DNA of 64,000 nt, taken from the NCBI RefSeq assembly GCF_900112475.1, contig NZ_FOLW01000003.1:53776-117775 (forward strand), in the 5' to 3' direction. A program made the translations under genes and the position numbers. Source of the stretch: Pragia fontium DSM 5563 = ATCC 49100 (GTDB taxonomy: Bacteria > Pseudomonadota > Gammaproteobacteria > Enterobacterales > Enterobacteriaceae). Positions 11,060 to 20,234 of this stretch are shown in pieces (position 1 is the first letter of the stretch; the number at the start of each line of letters is the position of its first letter). A model generated the notes under the pieces. It saw nothing but the letters and a program-made list of their open reading frames with translations. It had not been told where the DNA came from and did not search any database.

Positions 11060-14000
11060 ATGAGGCGAACCAGCCGCATGCTGTTAAAAATAGCGATCGC
11101 GCTATTGGTACTGCTTACACTGGCCGTTGGTGGTTTAAGGCTTGCTTTACCCCATCTTAATGAGTATCGCCAACCCATTCTGGACCGCGTTTCCCGTTTT
11201 TCCGGTATTCCAACGGACGTTGGTTATATGGAAGGAAAATGGGAAATATTTGGCCCCACGCTCGAATTACGTGATATCACCTTAAATACCTCCATGGGAA
11301 AAGTCGATATTTCCCGCGTTACCCTTGCCCTTGATGTTTGGGATACCCTGATTCACTTACGCTGGCAGTTTCGCGATTTAACCTTTTATCGGGTCAATGG
11401 CGATCTCAACTATATGGTTGGCAATGCAGAAAAGAGCGAGGGCTCTTCTCAAATCAGTACGCTGGAGAATATTTTTTTAAAGCAGTTTGACCATTTTATT
11501 CTGCGCGACAGCAAAATTTCCTTTCTGGGCTTATCGGGTGAGAGAATTTCACTGGATATTCCCCGTTTAACGTGGATGAACGGTAGAAATCGTCATCGGG
11601 CAGAAGGACAGGTCAACGTTACTACCCAAGATGGCCCACATGGGCTGTTACAGGTACGGCTAGATTTAAGGGATGAAGAGGGGCTATTGGATAATGGCAC
11701 TGTTTATCTACAGGCCGATAACGTCAATATGCTGCCTTGGTTAAGCCTTTGGTTTAAAGACAACTCCGGTTTTGAAAACGCCAAATTTAGTTTAGCTTCG
11801 TGGCTATATATTAAGCGTGGTGAGATTGATGGCGGCGATGTGTTACTCACTGAGGGTAGCGCTAACTGGCATAATGGTGATTATCAGCATCAATTGGACG
11901 TCGATAAGCTTGGCATACACATGAGTCGACAAACCAACGGTTGGCGATTGGATGTGCCTGCACTGAATTTAAAGACTGACGGTGAGCAATGGCCACAGGG
12001 TAAAGTTAGTCTATTCTGGCAGCCGGAAGGAATGACGGCTTCTGGCGAGAAGCTGGAAGCGCTGTTACGCATTCGTGCTAATGGCTTAGACCTCGATTAT
12101 ATCAATCCCTTGCTACCTATTTTCAGTTTCCTGACGCCGGAGAGTTTAGACGTTTGGTTTAATTTGCAGCCCAAGGGGAATCTACCGCTTCTGGCTTTGG
12201 ATATTCCCTTGAAGCAGCCGGAACAGATTCGTTTTCAAGGCCAGTGGAAAAATGCCAGTTGGCAGCCGTGGAAACACATTCCCGGCAGTAACCACACCGA
12301 CGGTGCTATTCAGGGGAGTCTGAGTAGTGGGACGGTGAGTGTCTCGTTGCAACAAAGTACCTTGCCTTATAGCGATATGTTTAAGGCTCCGCTGGAAGTG
12401 AGTCAGGCTAATGCCACGGTTAATTGGCTGAATAACCAAAATGAGTTTCGCCTGTGGAGCGACGGTATCGATGTACAGGCTAAATCGCTGTGGGCTAACG
12501 GTAATTTTGATTTCACCCAGCCAGAAGGGGAGCAGCCGTGGCTGAGTATTCTGGCGGGGATTCGCGTGTCGGATGCTGGCGATGCGTGGCGCTATTTCCC
12601 TGAGCCGTTGATGGGCAAAAATCTGGTTGATTACCTTTCATCTGCGATTATTGCTGGAAAATCAGCGGACGACGCCACACTGATTTTTGCCGGTAATCCG
12701 CGCAAATTCCCTTACCCGGAAAAAGACGGTTTATTTGAAGTCTATGCACCGTTAAAAGAAACCACCTTTAAATTTCAGCCGACCTGGCAACCGTTGACGG
12801 ATATGACCATCAATCTGGATTTTATTAATGACGGTTTATGGATGGATGCCCCGACGGCCAAGCTGGGTAAGGTTGATGGTAACAATATTGAGGCGGTGAT
12901 TGCCAATTTTGCTAAACAACAGTTGACGATTGCTGCCGATGTGAGCGGTGAAGGTTTGGATGTGCGGGATTATATGAACAATTCACCGTTGAAATCTTCA
13001 GTGGGTTCCGCGTTAGATGAAGTGGAAGTAACGGGTAATGTTAGCGGGCGCTTACATCTGGATATTCCTTTAAATGGTCAAGATGCCATCGCCAAAGGGG
13101 ATATTACGCTGAAAAATAATCAGCTAAATATCAAACCCATCGCTTCAGTGATGGAAAACGTGAGCGGTACATTTAGCTTTGATAATGGCGATTTGGTCAG
13201 CGGTCCATTAAGTGCCGAGTGGTTTAATCAACCGGTTAAACTGAATTTCTCGACTCGTCAGAATGCCAAAGATTATCGGGTTAATGTCGACGTTGATGGC
13301 AACTGGGCAGTGGCAAAAATGCCGTGGATACCGCAAAACATGACTTCTGAGTTTTCAGGTAATGCCAACTGGAAAAGTCGTGTACTGATTACACTGCCAA
13401 CCAAAGGTAGTGCCACTTATGATGTGACGCTGGATGGCGATCTAAAAGGAGTAAGCAGTCGCTTACCTGCTCCGCTGAATAAGTCAGCCGGAGTGGCAAT
13501 GCCGCTTAATCTTAAAGCCAGCGGCGACCTGAACGGCTTTAACATGGATGGTTTGATTGCCGGTAATCAAGCGATCAATAGTCAGTGGGCGTTTACTAAA
13601 GATCAAACCAAGCTGTCGCGCCTGGCCTGGCAGACCAACAGCAGCAAAATTCCGTCATTGCCGTCTGACGAACGTCTGGATATTCAACTCCCGGCGCTGG
13701 ATGGCAATAACTTAATGACCATTTTAGCGCCGCTCTTGAGTTCAGGGACCAGCCGTAGCGTAGCCAGTAAATTGGTGATGCCACAACGTTGGGTATTTCA
13801 TTCGCCTCAGGTGGATTTAGCCGGACAATACTGGCGAGACTTGAACGTGAACGTTGATAACCGCCCGGGCAATATGAATGTGGCGCTGAAAGGAAAAGAG
13901 ATCAACGCGAACGTAGCGGTGCGCAGTAATCAGCCGTGGCGTGCGGATATTGACTATCTCTATTTCAACCCGCAGCCAAGTCGCCTGTTGGGTGGTGCTA

Positions 14001-14905
14001 ATAACGCGCCAAGCGGTAAAAATCAGTTGGCTAAAGGCAGTAGAGCATCCAGAGCTTCATCCGGGATAAATTTCTCTCAGCTACCGGCCATGGTGGTGCG
14101 CTGTAAAGAGTGTTGGGCAATGGGGCAACGCTTGGGCGTTGTTCAGGCCGATTTGGTGTTTCGTGGCGATAATATGAGCTTAACCAAGGGGTTGATTGAT
14201 ACCGGTATGGCCAAACTCAACTTTACCGGTGATTGGCTGCGCTCTTCTGCCGGTTCGGCTACGAGGATAGATGGTAAGTTATCAGGACAAGATATTGACC
14301 AGAGTATGGACTATTTCGGCGTGTTTACTCCACTGAAAGGGGCACCGTTTAATCTGGATTTTGACCTGACCTGGCAAGGTGAACCTTGGTCACCTCAAAT
14401 AAATACGTTGAATGGTCAGATGACGGCTCAATTGGGTAAAGGGCAGGTAGATAATGTGGGGGGACATACCGGCCAGATTTTGCGGCTGCTAAGCTTTAAT
14501 GCGTTACTGCGTAAATTGCAGTTTGATTTTAGTGATACGTTTGGTAAAGGCTTTTACTTTGATACTATCACTGGCAGCGTGAAGTTCTCTAAAGGGATCG
14601 CCACGACCAATGATTTATTGGTCGATGGTCTATCCGCCGATATTGCGATAGATGGTTCGGTGGATCTCGTTAACCAGAAGCTTAACCTCAATGCGGTGGT
14701 CGCACCTGAAATTTCGGCGACGGTTGGTGTGGCAACGGCGTTTGTCGTTAACCCGATTGCCGGCGCGGCGGTTTTTGCTGCCAGCCAAGTCTTGGCGCCG
14801 CTATGGAATAAGATTTCGTTGATCCGTTATAGAATTGATGGAAGCCTTGAAAATCCTGCCGTAAATGAAGTATTACGTCAACCTAAGGGAGATGATAGTC
14901 AATGA
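11060..14905 (+). CDS. yhdP: AsmA-family inter-membrane phospholipid transport protein YhdP
   Basis: YhdP is a very long AsmA-like protein anchored in the inner membrane. With TamB and YdbH it carries phospholipids across the periplasm to the outer membrane. The 1281-residue sequence (E. coli 1266) begins with a basic segment and one membrane helix at about 10-30 (LLKIAIALLVLLTLAVGGL). A long beta-rich periplasmic body follows, then a C-terminal AsmA-2 region (FSDTFGKGFYFDTITGSVK) and a small hydrophobic stretch (AFVVNPIAGAAVFAAS). GGAGG lies before the ATG. Its stop overlaps the next gene by four bases, an operon with the nitrilase-family gene and tldD. Confidence 0.95.
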   Translation: MRRTSRMLLKIAIALLVLLTLAVGGLRLALPHLNEYRQPILDRVSRFSGIPTDVGYMEGKWEIFGPTLELRDITLNTSMGKVDISRVTLALDVWDTLIHLRWQFRDLTFYRVNGDLNYMVGNAEKSEGSSQISTLENIFLKQFDHFILRDSKISFLGLSGERISLDIPRLTWMNGRNRHRAEGQVNVTTQDGPHGLLQVRLDLRDEEGLLDNGTVYLQADNVNMLPWLSLWFKDNSGFENAKFSLASWLYIKRGEIDGGDVLLTEGSANWHNGDYQHQLDVDKLGIHMSRQTNGWRLDVPALNLKTDGEQWPQGKVSLFWQPEGMTASGEKLEALLRIRANGLDLDYINPLLPIFSFLTPESLDVWFNLQPKGNLPLLALDIPLKQPEQIRFQGQWKNASWQPWKHIPGSNHTDGAIQGSLSSGTVSVSLQQSTLPYSDMFKAPLEVSQANATVNWLNNQNEFRLWSDGIDVQAKSLWANGNFDFTQPEGEQPWLSILAGIRVSDAGDAWRYFPEPLMGKNLVDYLSSAIIAGKSADDATLIFAGNPRKFPYPEKDGLFEVYAPLKETTFKFQPTWQPLTDMTINLDFINDGLWMDAPTAKLGKVDGNNIEAVIANFAKQQLTIAADVSGEGLDVRDYMNNSPLKSSVGSALDEVEVTGNVSGRLHLDIPLNGQDAIAKGDITLKNNQLNIKPIASVMENVSGTFSFDNGDLVSGPLSAEWFNQPVKLNFSTRQNAKDYRVNVDVDGNWAVAKMPWIPQNMTSEFSGNANWKSRVLITLPTKGSATYDVTLDGDLKGVSSRLPAPLNKSAGVAMPLNLKASGDLNGFNMDGLIAGNQAINSQWAFTKDQTKLSRLAWQTNSSKIPSLPSDERLDIQLPALDGNNLMTILAPLLSSGTSRSVASKLVMPQRWVFHSPQVDLAGQYWRDLNVNVDNRPGNMNVALKGKEINANVAVRSNQPWRADIDYLYFNPQPSRLLGGANNAPSGKNQLAKGSRASRASSGINFSQLPAMVVRCKECWAMGQRLGVVQADLVFRGDNMSLTKGLIDTGMAKLNFTGDWLRSSAGSATRIDGKLSGQDIDQSMDYFGVFTPLKGAPFNLDFDLTWQGEPWSPQINTLNGQMTAQLGKGQVDNVGGHTGQILRLLSFNALLRKLQFDFSDTFGKGFYFDTITGSVKFSKGIATTNDLLVDGLSADIAIDGSVDLVNQKLNLNAVVAPEISATVGVATAFVVNPIAGAAVFAASQVLAPLWNKISLIRYRIDGSLENPAVNEVLRQPKGDDSQ

Positions 14906-15750
14906 GACGAGCCAACGTTGCTTTGTTGCAACTATGCAGTGGTGACAATATCCGGGCTAATCTGGCCCAAATTGAACAACAGATTAAGCAGTTGAAACCA
15001 CATGTAAAGCTGGTGATGACTCCAGAAAATGCCTTACTGTTTGCTGATACCCAAACTTATTATAAACATTCAGAAACAGAAGGAAGCGGTCCTCTACAGG
15101 ATGCCATAAGAGAAATGGCGATACGTTATGGCGTATGGATCCTGATTGGCTCAATGCCATTAATCAGCCGTGAAGACCCGAATCGATTGACCGCCAGCAG
15201 CCTGTTGTTTGATGATCAAGGTGAGTTAAAGGCGCGTTACGATAAAATGCATATGTTCGATGTTGATGTTGCCGATGGTCACGGCCACTATTGCGAGTCG
15301 GACACGTATGATTACGGCCAGCATTTGACGGTGGTGGATACGCCGGTTGGGCGTTTGGGAATGACGATTTGCTATGACTTACGCTTTCCCGGTTTGTTTC
15401 AGGCCTTAAGAGAGAAAGGGGCCGAATTGATTGCTATACCTGCTGCGTTTACTCGGGTAACCGGTGAAGCGCATTGGGAGATTTTGCTGCGGGCTCGGGC
15501 GATTGAGAACCAATGCTGGATTTTAGCTCCGGCCCAAGTTGGCCGTCACGGCGCTACTCGCCGTACCTGGGGTCACACTATGGCTATCGACCCATGGGGA
15601 AATATCGTCGGTCTTAATGCCGATGCGGTAGAAGGTATTAAAGTTCATGTGGATACTTCCGGCATGCAAAAACTGCGTGAGCAGATGCCGGTAGTCAAAC
15701 ACAACAGATTTCAGCCAGTGCTGAAAAATCCATTGAAGAAAGGCGAATAA
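14902..15750 (+). CDS. Carbon-nitrogen hydrolase, probable deaminated glutathione amidase
   Basis: This is a nitrilase-superfamily amidase of 282 residues. The catalytic triad is visible: Glu42 in MTPENALLF, Lys115 in RYDKMHMFD and Cys157 in [11 protein letters not shown]. The close match to the Nit1/NitB group ([20 protein letters not shown]) suggests it hydrolyses deaminated glutathione, a repair reaction for a transaminase side product. In E. coli K-12 the equivalent (ybeM) is broken, and the yhdP-tldD junction lacks this gene. Here it overlaps the yhdP stop by ATGA and precedes tldD by five bases, so it belongs to the same unit. The family is certain; the exact substrate is inferred from family knowledge. 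Confidence 0.88.
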   Translation: MRRANVALLQLCSGDNIRANLAQIEQQIKQLKPHVKLVMTPENALLFADTQTYYKHSETEGSGPLQDAIREMAIRYGVWILIGSMPLISREDPNRLTASSLLFDDQGELKARYDKMHMFDVDVADGHGHYCESDTYDYGQHLTVVDTPVGRLGMTICYDLRFPGLFQALREKGAELIAIPAAFTRVTGEAHWEILLRARAIENQCWILAPAQVGRHGATRRTWGHTMAIDPWGNIVGLNADAVEGIKVHVDTSGMQKLREQMPVVKHNRFQPVLKNPLKKGE

Positions 15751-15755
15751 CCATT

Positions 15756-17201
15756 ATGAATCTGACGCTCGTCAGTGAGCAGCTGCTTGCTGCCAATAAA
15801 TTAAGCCATCAGGACTTGTTTAATGTACTGGGACAACTCTCTGAACGGCGTCTGGATTATGCCGATCTGTTTTTTCAATCCAGCTACCATGAGTCTTGGG
15901 TGATTGAAGACGGCATTATTAAAGAAGGCTCTTATAACATCGATCAGGGTGTTGGTGTACGGGCGGTTAACGGTGAAAAGACCGGTTTTGCCTATGCCGA
16001 TCAGATTACCCTGAATGCTTTGACCCAGAGTGCCCACGCAGCTCGCAGTATTGTGAATGAGCAGGGTAATGGTAAAAGTCATGTATTAGGTGCGGTAAAT
16101 TATGCGGCGTTTTATCCGGCCATGGATCCGCTACAAAGCTTGACTCGTGAAGCCAAAATTGAACTATTGCATCGGGTAGATAAAGTCGCCAGAGCCGCCG
16201 ATAAGCGGGTGCAAGAAGTGAGTGCCAGCATTAGCGGCGTTTATGAAACGGTGCTGATTGCGGCAACGGATGGCACGTTGGCTGCGGATGTGCGTCCGCT
16301 GGTTCGCCTGTCCGTGAGCGTGTTGGTGGAAGAAGATGGCAAGCGTGAGCGCGGTTCCAGCGGTGGCGGTGGTCGGGTTGGCTATGATTATTTTCTGGAG
16401 CCCACCCAAACGGGAACCCGCGCAGAAGATTTTGCTCTGGAAGCGGTCAGAGTTGCCTTAGTGAATCTTTCTGCTATTGCCGCTCCGGCTGGTGCCATGC
16501 CGGTAGTATTAGGTGCAGGTTGGCCGGGCGTGTTGTTACATGAAGCGGTTGGTCACGGCCTTGAAGGGGATTTCAATCGTAAAGGTGCTTCGGTATTTAG
16601 CGGACGTATGGGTGAACTGGTTGCTTCTGAACTGTGTACCGTGGTGGATGACGGTACCATGATGGGGCGTCGGGGTTCTTTGTCCGTTGATGATGAGGGA
16701 ACGCCTGGTCAATACAATGTGCTGATTGAAAACGGTATATTAAAAGGCTATATGCAGGATAAACTGAATGCCCGACTGATGGGATTGGCGCCGACGGGTA
16801 ATGGTCGTCGTGAATCTTATGCCAGTTTACCGATGCCGCGTATGACCAACACCTATATGTTGGCGGGTCAGTCCAGCCGTGAAGAGATTATTTCCAGCGT
16901 TGAATATGGTCTGTATGCCCCTAACTTTGGCGGTGGTCAGGTTGATATTACTTCCGGTAAGTTTGTTTTCTCTACCTCTGAAGCCTATTTGATTGAGAAT
17001 GGCCGCATTACTAAGCCGGTAAAAGGCGCGACTTTAATCGGTTCTGGTATTGAAGCCATGCAGCAGATCTCTATGGTAGGTAACGATCTGGCGCTGGATA
17101 AAGGCGTTGGCGTATGCGGTAAAGAAGGACAAAGCGTGCCGGTAGGCGTGGGTCAGCCGACGTTGAAGCTGGATAATTTAACCGTGGGTGGAACTGCGTA
17201 A
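15756..17201 (+). CDS. tldD: Metalloprotease TldD
   Basis: TldD forms a heterodimer with PmbA (TldE). The pair degrades unfolded peptides, matures microcin B17 and clears the CcdA antitoxin. The 481-residue protein matches E. coli TldD in length. The zinc motif HEAVGH begins at His262, and the C-terminal cysteine region ([20 protein letters not shown]) is present. The partner gene pmbA is only 3 kb downstream here, whereas in E. coli the two are far apart. A hairpin with a T run follows the stop, ending the yhdP-nit-tldD unit. Confidence 0.98.
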   Translation: MNLTLVSEQLLAANKLSHQDLFNVLGQLSERRLDYADLFFQSSYHESWVIEDGIIKEGSYNIDQGVGVRAVNGEKTGFAYADQITLNALTQSAHAARSIVNEQGNGKSHVLGAVNYAAFYPAMDPLQSLTREAKIELLHRVDKVARAADKRVQEVSASISGVYETVLIAATDGTLAADVRPLVRLSVSVLVEEDGKRERGSSGGGGRVGYDYFLEPTQTGTRAEDFALEAVRVALVNLSAIAAPAGAMPVVLGAGWPGVLLHEAVGHGLEGDFNRKGASVFSGRMGELVASELCTVVDDGTMMGRRGSLSVDDEGTPGQYNVLIENGILKGYMQDKLNARLMGLAPTGNGRRESYASLPMPRMTNTYMLAGQSSREEIISSVEYGLYAPNFGGGQVDITSGKFVFSTSEAYLIENGRITKPVKGATLIGSGIEAMQQISMVGNDLALDKGVGVCGKEGQSVPVGVGQPTLKLDNLTVGGTA

Positions 17202-17210
17202 TAGATTTGG

Positions 17211-17241
17211 ATGCGGGGTCAAGGCTCTGCATTTTCATTTT
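17211..17241 (+). terminator. Rho-independent terminator after tldD
   Basis: An eight-pair stem (ATGCGGGG with CTCTGCAT, including two G-U pairs) with a six-base loop ends at 17232 and is followed by TTTCATTTTT. Confidence 0.6.
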
Positions 17242-17377
17242 TCTGTTGTAGTGAAATATGTCTGTCTTATCGTTAATCTAAAAGTGGGTTAGCCGTTTGA
17301 CTTCACATTAGCTTCACTTACTTCACACATAGCATTGCTATATTGCCGACATTGTTTAAATCAGCAGAGATTTTGCT

Positions 17378-18253
17378 ATGTCGGCCATTGATATTTACTC
17401 TCCTCATTATCTCACAGGTTATGCTTATCCATGGTATATGCCGCGTTGGATGCGTAGCCTGCCTTTACCGTTGCTGGAGTTTTGGAGCTTTGGTATTAAG
17501 GAGGCTCTCAGCTGTATTTTTGCCGTTTCTTTTTTTCTTACGCTGGCGTTGTCAAAGCTGATACCGCTAGGTGGTCTACCTCGTTATGATTTTGTGCTGC
17601 TGGTGGCGTTGGCGGTACAGTTTGCGCTGGTCTATTACGGATTAGAGACTAAAAAAGAGTTGATGGCGATTTCGCTGTTTCACCTGTTAGGGCTAGCGTT
17701 AGAAATTTTTAAAACAGCGCCGGGCATTGGTTCATGGAGTTATCCCGAGTTTGCTTATACCAAGGTATTTGGTGCGCCGTTATACAGCGGTTTTATGCAT
17801 GCCGCGGTGGCCAGTTATATGCTGCAGTCCTGGCGTCATCTTTCATTACGCTTAACCGGATATCCCCATCATAGTGTTGCTATTGCACTGGCTGCGGCGA
17901 TTTATCTGAATTTCTTTACCCATCACTTTATTGGTGACTATCGTTGGCCGTTAACCTTTATTTTGATTGCCATATTTTGTCGTACCAAAGTCCATTTTAA
18001 GCCAATGGTTCGTGAATTCTGGATGCCTCTACCGCTGGCTTTTTTATTGATTGGTTTTTTTGTGTGGATTGCAGAAAACATCGCGACGCTGTTTGGCGGC
18101 TGGCAATATCCCAATCAAGTTAGCAATTGGGATATTGTGCATTTAGGTAAAATTAGCTCATGGGGTTTGCTGGTGGTGATTACTTTTGTGATTGTCGCGG
18201 AATTAAAATTATTTAGCCAACGTAAAGAAAACGAAAATAAGCTGACGGATTAA
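17378..18253 (+). CDS. DUF817 family integral membrane protein
   Basis: The 291-residue protein is recognised as DUF817 from its layout and the N-terminal block LLEFWSFGIKEALSC. It has about eight hydrophobic helices, beginning near residues 43-62. Conserved polar positions lie inside the membrane region (GIGSWSYPEFAYTKVFGAPLYSGFMHAAV; YLNFFTHHFIGDYRWP). The many His, Trp and Tyr residues could bind a cofactor or metal, but the family has no established function and none is asserted. It has its own 5' region and is not in an operon with tldD, which ends in a terminator. The barnase-like gene follows after about 150 bases. Confidence 0.85.
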   Translation: MSAIDIYSPHYLTGYAYPWYMPRWMRSLPLPLLEFWSFGIKEALSCIFAVSFFLTLALSKLIPLGGLPRYDFVLLVALAVQFALVYYGLETKKELMAISLFHLLGLALEIFKTAPGIGSWSYPEFAYTKVFGAPLYSGFMHAAVASYMLQSWRHLSLRLTGYPHHSVAIALAAAIYLNFFTHHFIGDYRWPLTFILIAIFCRTKVHFKPMVREFWMPLPLAFLLIGFFVWIAENIATLFGGWQYPNQVSNWDIVHLGKISSWGLLVVITFVIVAELKLFSQRKENENKLTD

Positions 18254-18404
18254 TGAATATAGAATATTTTTATTGGTCTATGCTTTATATATGCTGATGG
18301 TTTTTTTTAGCTCGACCCGAAGGGTTATTGAATATTTGATTATCCGCTGCGTTATTAAAATATTCCATCAGTGGGCTAACTATAATAATTCGTGATTGAG
18401 TGAT

Positions 18405-18926
18405 ATGAAGAGAAATACATTAGGGATATTGATTTTTTGCGCTTTACTAATTGTGGTTGGCATCGGGTTTAAAAAATTATATCCGACTAAAGATTCTGGC
18501 CCGGTAGCGGAATCTTCGCAGATCCCTCAATCGAAACCTGAAATAAATAACCGACGGAATTCAGCACCACATTCGTCTGCGTTGAGTATTGATGGTTTAA
18601 CCCGGCAGGACGTTGTGGCGAACTATCTTCGCCAGAATAAGCGACTGCCGGACTATTACGTGACAAAAAAACAGGCTCGTTCGCAAGGCTGGGATGCGCG
18701 AAATGGTAATCTTTGTTCAGTGATGCCGGGCAAGGCGATTGGTGGCGATCGCTTCTCTAATCGAGAAGGCGCTTTGCCAAATGCTTCCGGGCGAGTCTGG
18801 TTTGAAGCGGATATTAATTATCGCTGTGGGCATCGCGGAGCGGAAAGATTACTGTATTCAAATGATGGTTTGATATATGTCACTCACGATCATTATAAAC
18901 GTTTCACGGAGGTGAGAAACAGATGA
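18405..18926 (+). CDS. Barnase-like guanyl-specific ribonuclease, membrane-anchored or exported
   Basis: The C-terminal 110 residues align closely with Bacillus barnase (microbial RNase N1/T1 family). The barnase catalytic residues are all kept: Glu134 in WFEADINY, Arg144 and Arg148 in HRGAERLLYS, and His163 in THDHYKRF. The substrate-region segment GGDRFSNREGALP is also kept. Residues 7-22 form one hydrophobic helix after MKRN, followed by a Ser/Pro-rich linker at about 28-60, so the enzyme is probably exported or tethered facing the periplasm. Cys104 and Cys141 could form a disulfide. Start: ATG at 18405 (173 residues); a TTG three codons earlier is possible. The stop overlaps the start of the barstar-like gene. 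Active RNase is inferred from intact residues. Confidence 0.9.
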   Translation: MKRNTLGILIFCALLIVVGIGFKKLYPTKDSGPVAESSQIPQSKPEINNRRNSAPHSSALSIDGLTRQDVVANYLRQNKRLPDYYVTKKQARSQGWDARNGNLCSVMPGKAIGGDRFSNREGALPNASGRVWFEADINYRCGHRGAERLLYSNDGLIYVTHDHYKRFTEVRNR

Positions 18927-19192
18927 GAAGCGTCACTTTTGATTTCTCAAATATTCATTCAATGCCGGATTTTTATCTACAGTTTGCGGATATATTTTTA
19001 CTTCCCGACTGGTTTGGTAATAACCTTGATGCATTGTGGGATGCCTTAACCGTTGGGATTCGTTTACCGGTTCAGATTGAATTTACGCATTTTGACCCTC
19101 AATCTCTGGACTTTGCTTCTTTATATAAGCTATTCAGAGAGGCACAGAGGGAACTGGATGGGCTATTAACATTCGATAGCAGTGAAATCTAA
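18923..19192 (+). CDS. Barstar-family ribonuclease inhibitor
   Basis: This 89-residue acidic protein has the barstar fold signature: a hydrophobic first strand, the helix block DIFLLPDWFGNNLDALWDAL that plugs the barnase active site, and a C-terminal helix and strand. In E. coli a related orphan gene (yhcO) lies near tldD. Here it directly follows and overlaps (ATGA) a barnase-like gene, with GGAGGTG upstream, so the two are co-translated as enzyme and cytoplasmic inhibitor. It has no signal peptide, consistent with guarding the cytoplasm against the enzyme before export. Confidence 0.92.
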   Translation: MRSVTFDFSNIHSMPDFYLQFADIFLLPDWFGNNLDALWDALTVGIRLPVQIEFTHFDPQSLDFASLYKLFREAQRELDGLLTFDSSEI

Positions 19193-19277
19193 TTCTGATT
19201 GATTGATGGTCTGATGTTTTGATGCCGTTAACACATATTCAGGTGATGTTATTCGGTATAGGTTATAGAACCAGATG

Positions 19278-19306
19278 ATAAATCCACAATATTTATGTGG
19301 TTTATT
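19278..19306. terminator. Possible terminator after the barstar-like gene
   Basis: AAATCCACA and TGTGGTTT form an AT-flanked stem around a short A/T loop, followed on the plus strand by ATTGTT. It is symmetric enough to act on either strand. Moderate support. Confidence 0.4.
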
Positions 19307-19405
19307 GTTCGCTGAATATTTTCCCATTGATTAAGGTTAAATATTATTAAATACCTTAAGAAAGGCCATGCCTGATATTTAGCTCAAATGATGATGATAG
19401 AGAAA

Positions 19406-19427
19406 CCATCCCGATTCATCGGGATGG
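19406..19427 (-). terminator. Probable terminator of darP
   Basis: CCATCCCGA and TCGGGATGG make a perfect nine-pair stem with a TTCA loop, 35 bases beyond the darP stop. On the minus strand it is followed by TTTCTCT. Confidence 0.6.
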
Positions 19428-19461
19428 CAACACAGACTATTTATTGGTTATCGCCAAGAGA

Positions 19462-20019
19462 TTATTCTTGATTTGTTTCTGCCAACTCTTTCAGATACTG
19501 AAATATCTGACGGGATGACTTAGGGGGTTTATTCCCGGCGCGTTCTTTTTGGGCTGCGCGCACCATAGAACGTAGCTGTTGGCGGTCACCGTGCGGGTAG
19601 AGATCCAGAACGTCAGAAATAGCTTCATCACCGTGATCGATGAGCTTATCACGCAGGCTTTCCAGCTTATGAAACAAAGAAACCTGCTGATTATGGCGGT
19701 TTTTCAGTTTATCTAATGCGGTCTGAATCGGCTCAACGTCGCGGGAACGCAGCATTTTACCAATCAGTTGAATCTGACGGCGATAGCCTTCTTTCTTAAT
19801 GCGCTGGGCTAATTCAATTGCTGCACGTAAATCTTCATCCAGAGGAATACGTTCCAGGGCATTTTTCCCCAGCTTAACTAATTCGGTACCGAGATCTTTA
19901 AGTACCTCAGCATCCCGCTTAATTTCACTTTTGCTGACCCAGATGATTTCATCATCTTCTGGCTCTTCTTTTGGAAGATCGTCATCAAGCCATTCGCTGT
20001 CATTATCGAATTTATTCAT
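19462..20019 (-). CDS. darP: Dual-action ribosomal maturation protein DarP (YjgA)
   Basis: DarP (YjgA) associates with the 50S ribosomal precursor late in assembly. The 185-residue, charged, helical protein matches the YjgA family along its length. It has the acidic N-terminus ([20 protein letters not shown]) and the conserved segments [20 protein letters not shown] and [13 protein letters not shown]. It is divergent from pmbA, as in E. coli, across a 215-base gap that should hold both promoters. Confidence 0.95.
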   Translation of the reverse strand: MNKFDNDSEWLDDDLPKEEPEDDEIIWVSKSEIKRDAEVLKDLGTELVKLGKNALERIPLDEDLRAAIELAQRIKKEGYRRQIQLIGKMLRSRDVEPIQTALDKLKNRHNQQVSLFHKLESLRDKLIDHGDEAISDVLDLYPHGDRQQLRSMVRAAQKERAGNKPPKSSRQIFQYLKELAETNQE

Positions 20020-20234
20020 AGTATTACTTAACCTAAATCTGGGTGCTTAAAGTGGGTAATTTTCTAATCTCTGTCTGCTTTTCCCCAATCGCGAGGATAA
20101 ACAGAGCCCGAATAAGCTAACATCAGGGACGAAATCTGGAATTAATATTAACAGGTTGTTGGCTTTCTGCGAAATCGTACGCAGATCCTGTTAAACTTGG
20201 CGTAATTTTTCTGATGATAGCAGAGCCTTAGACC

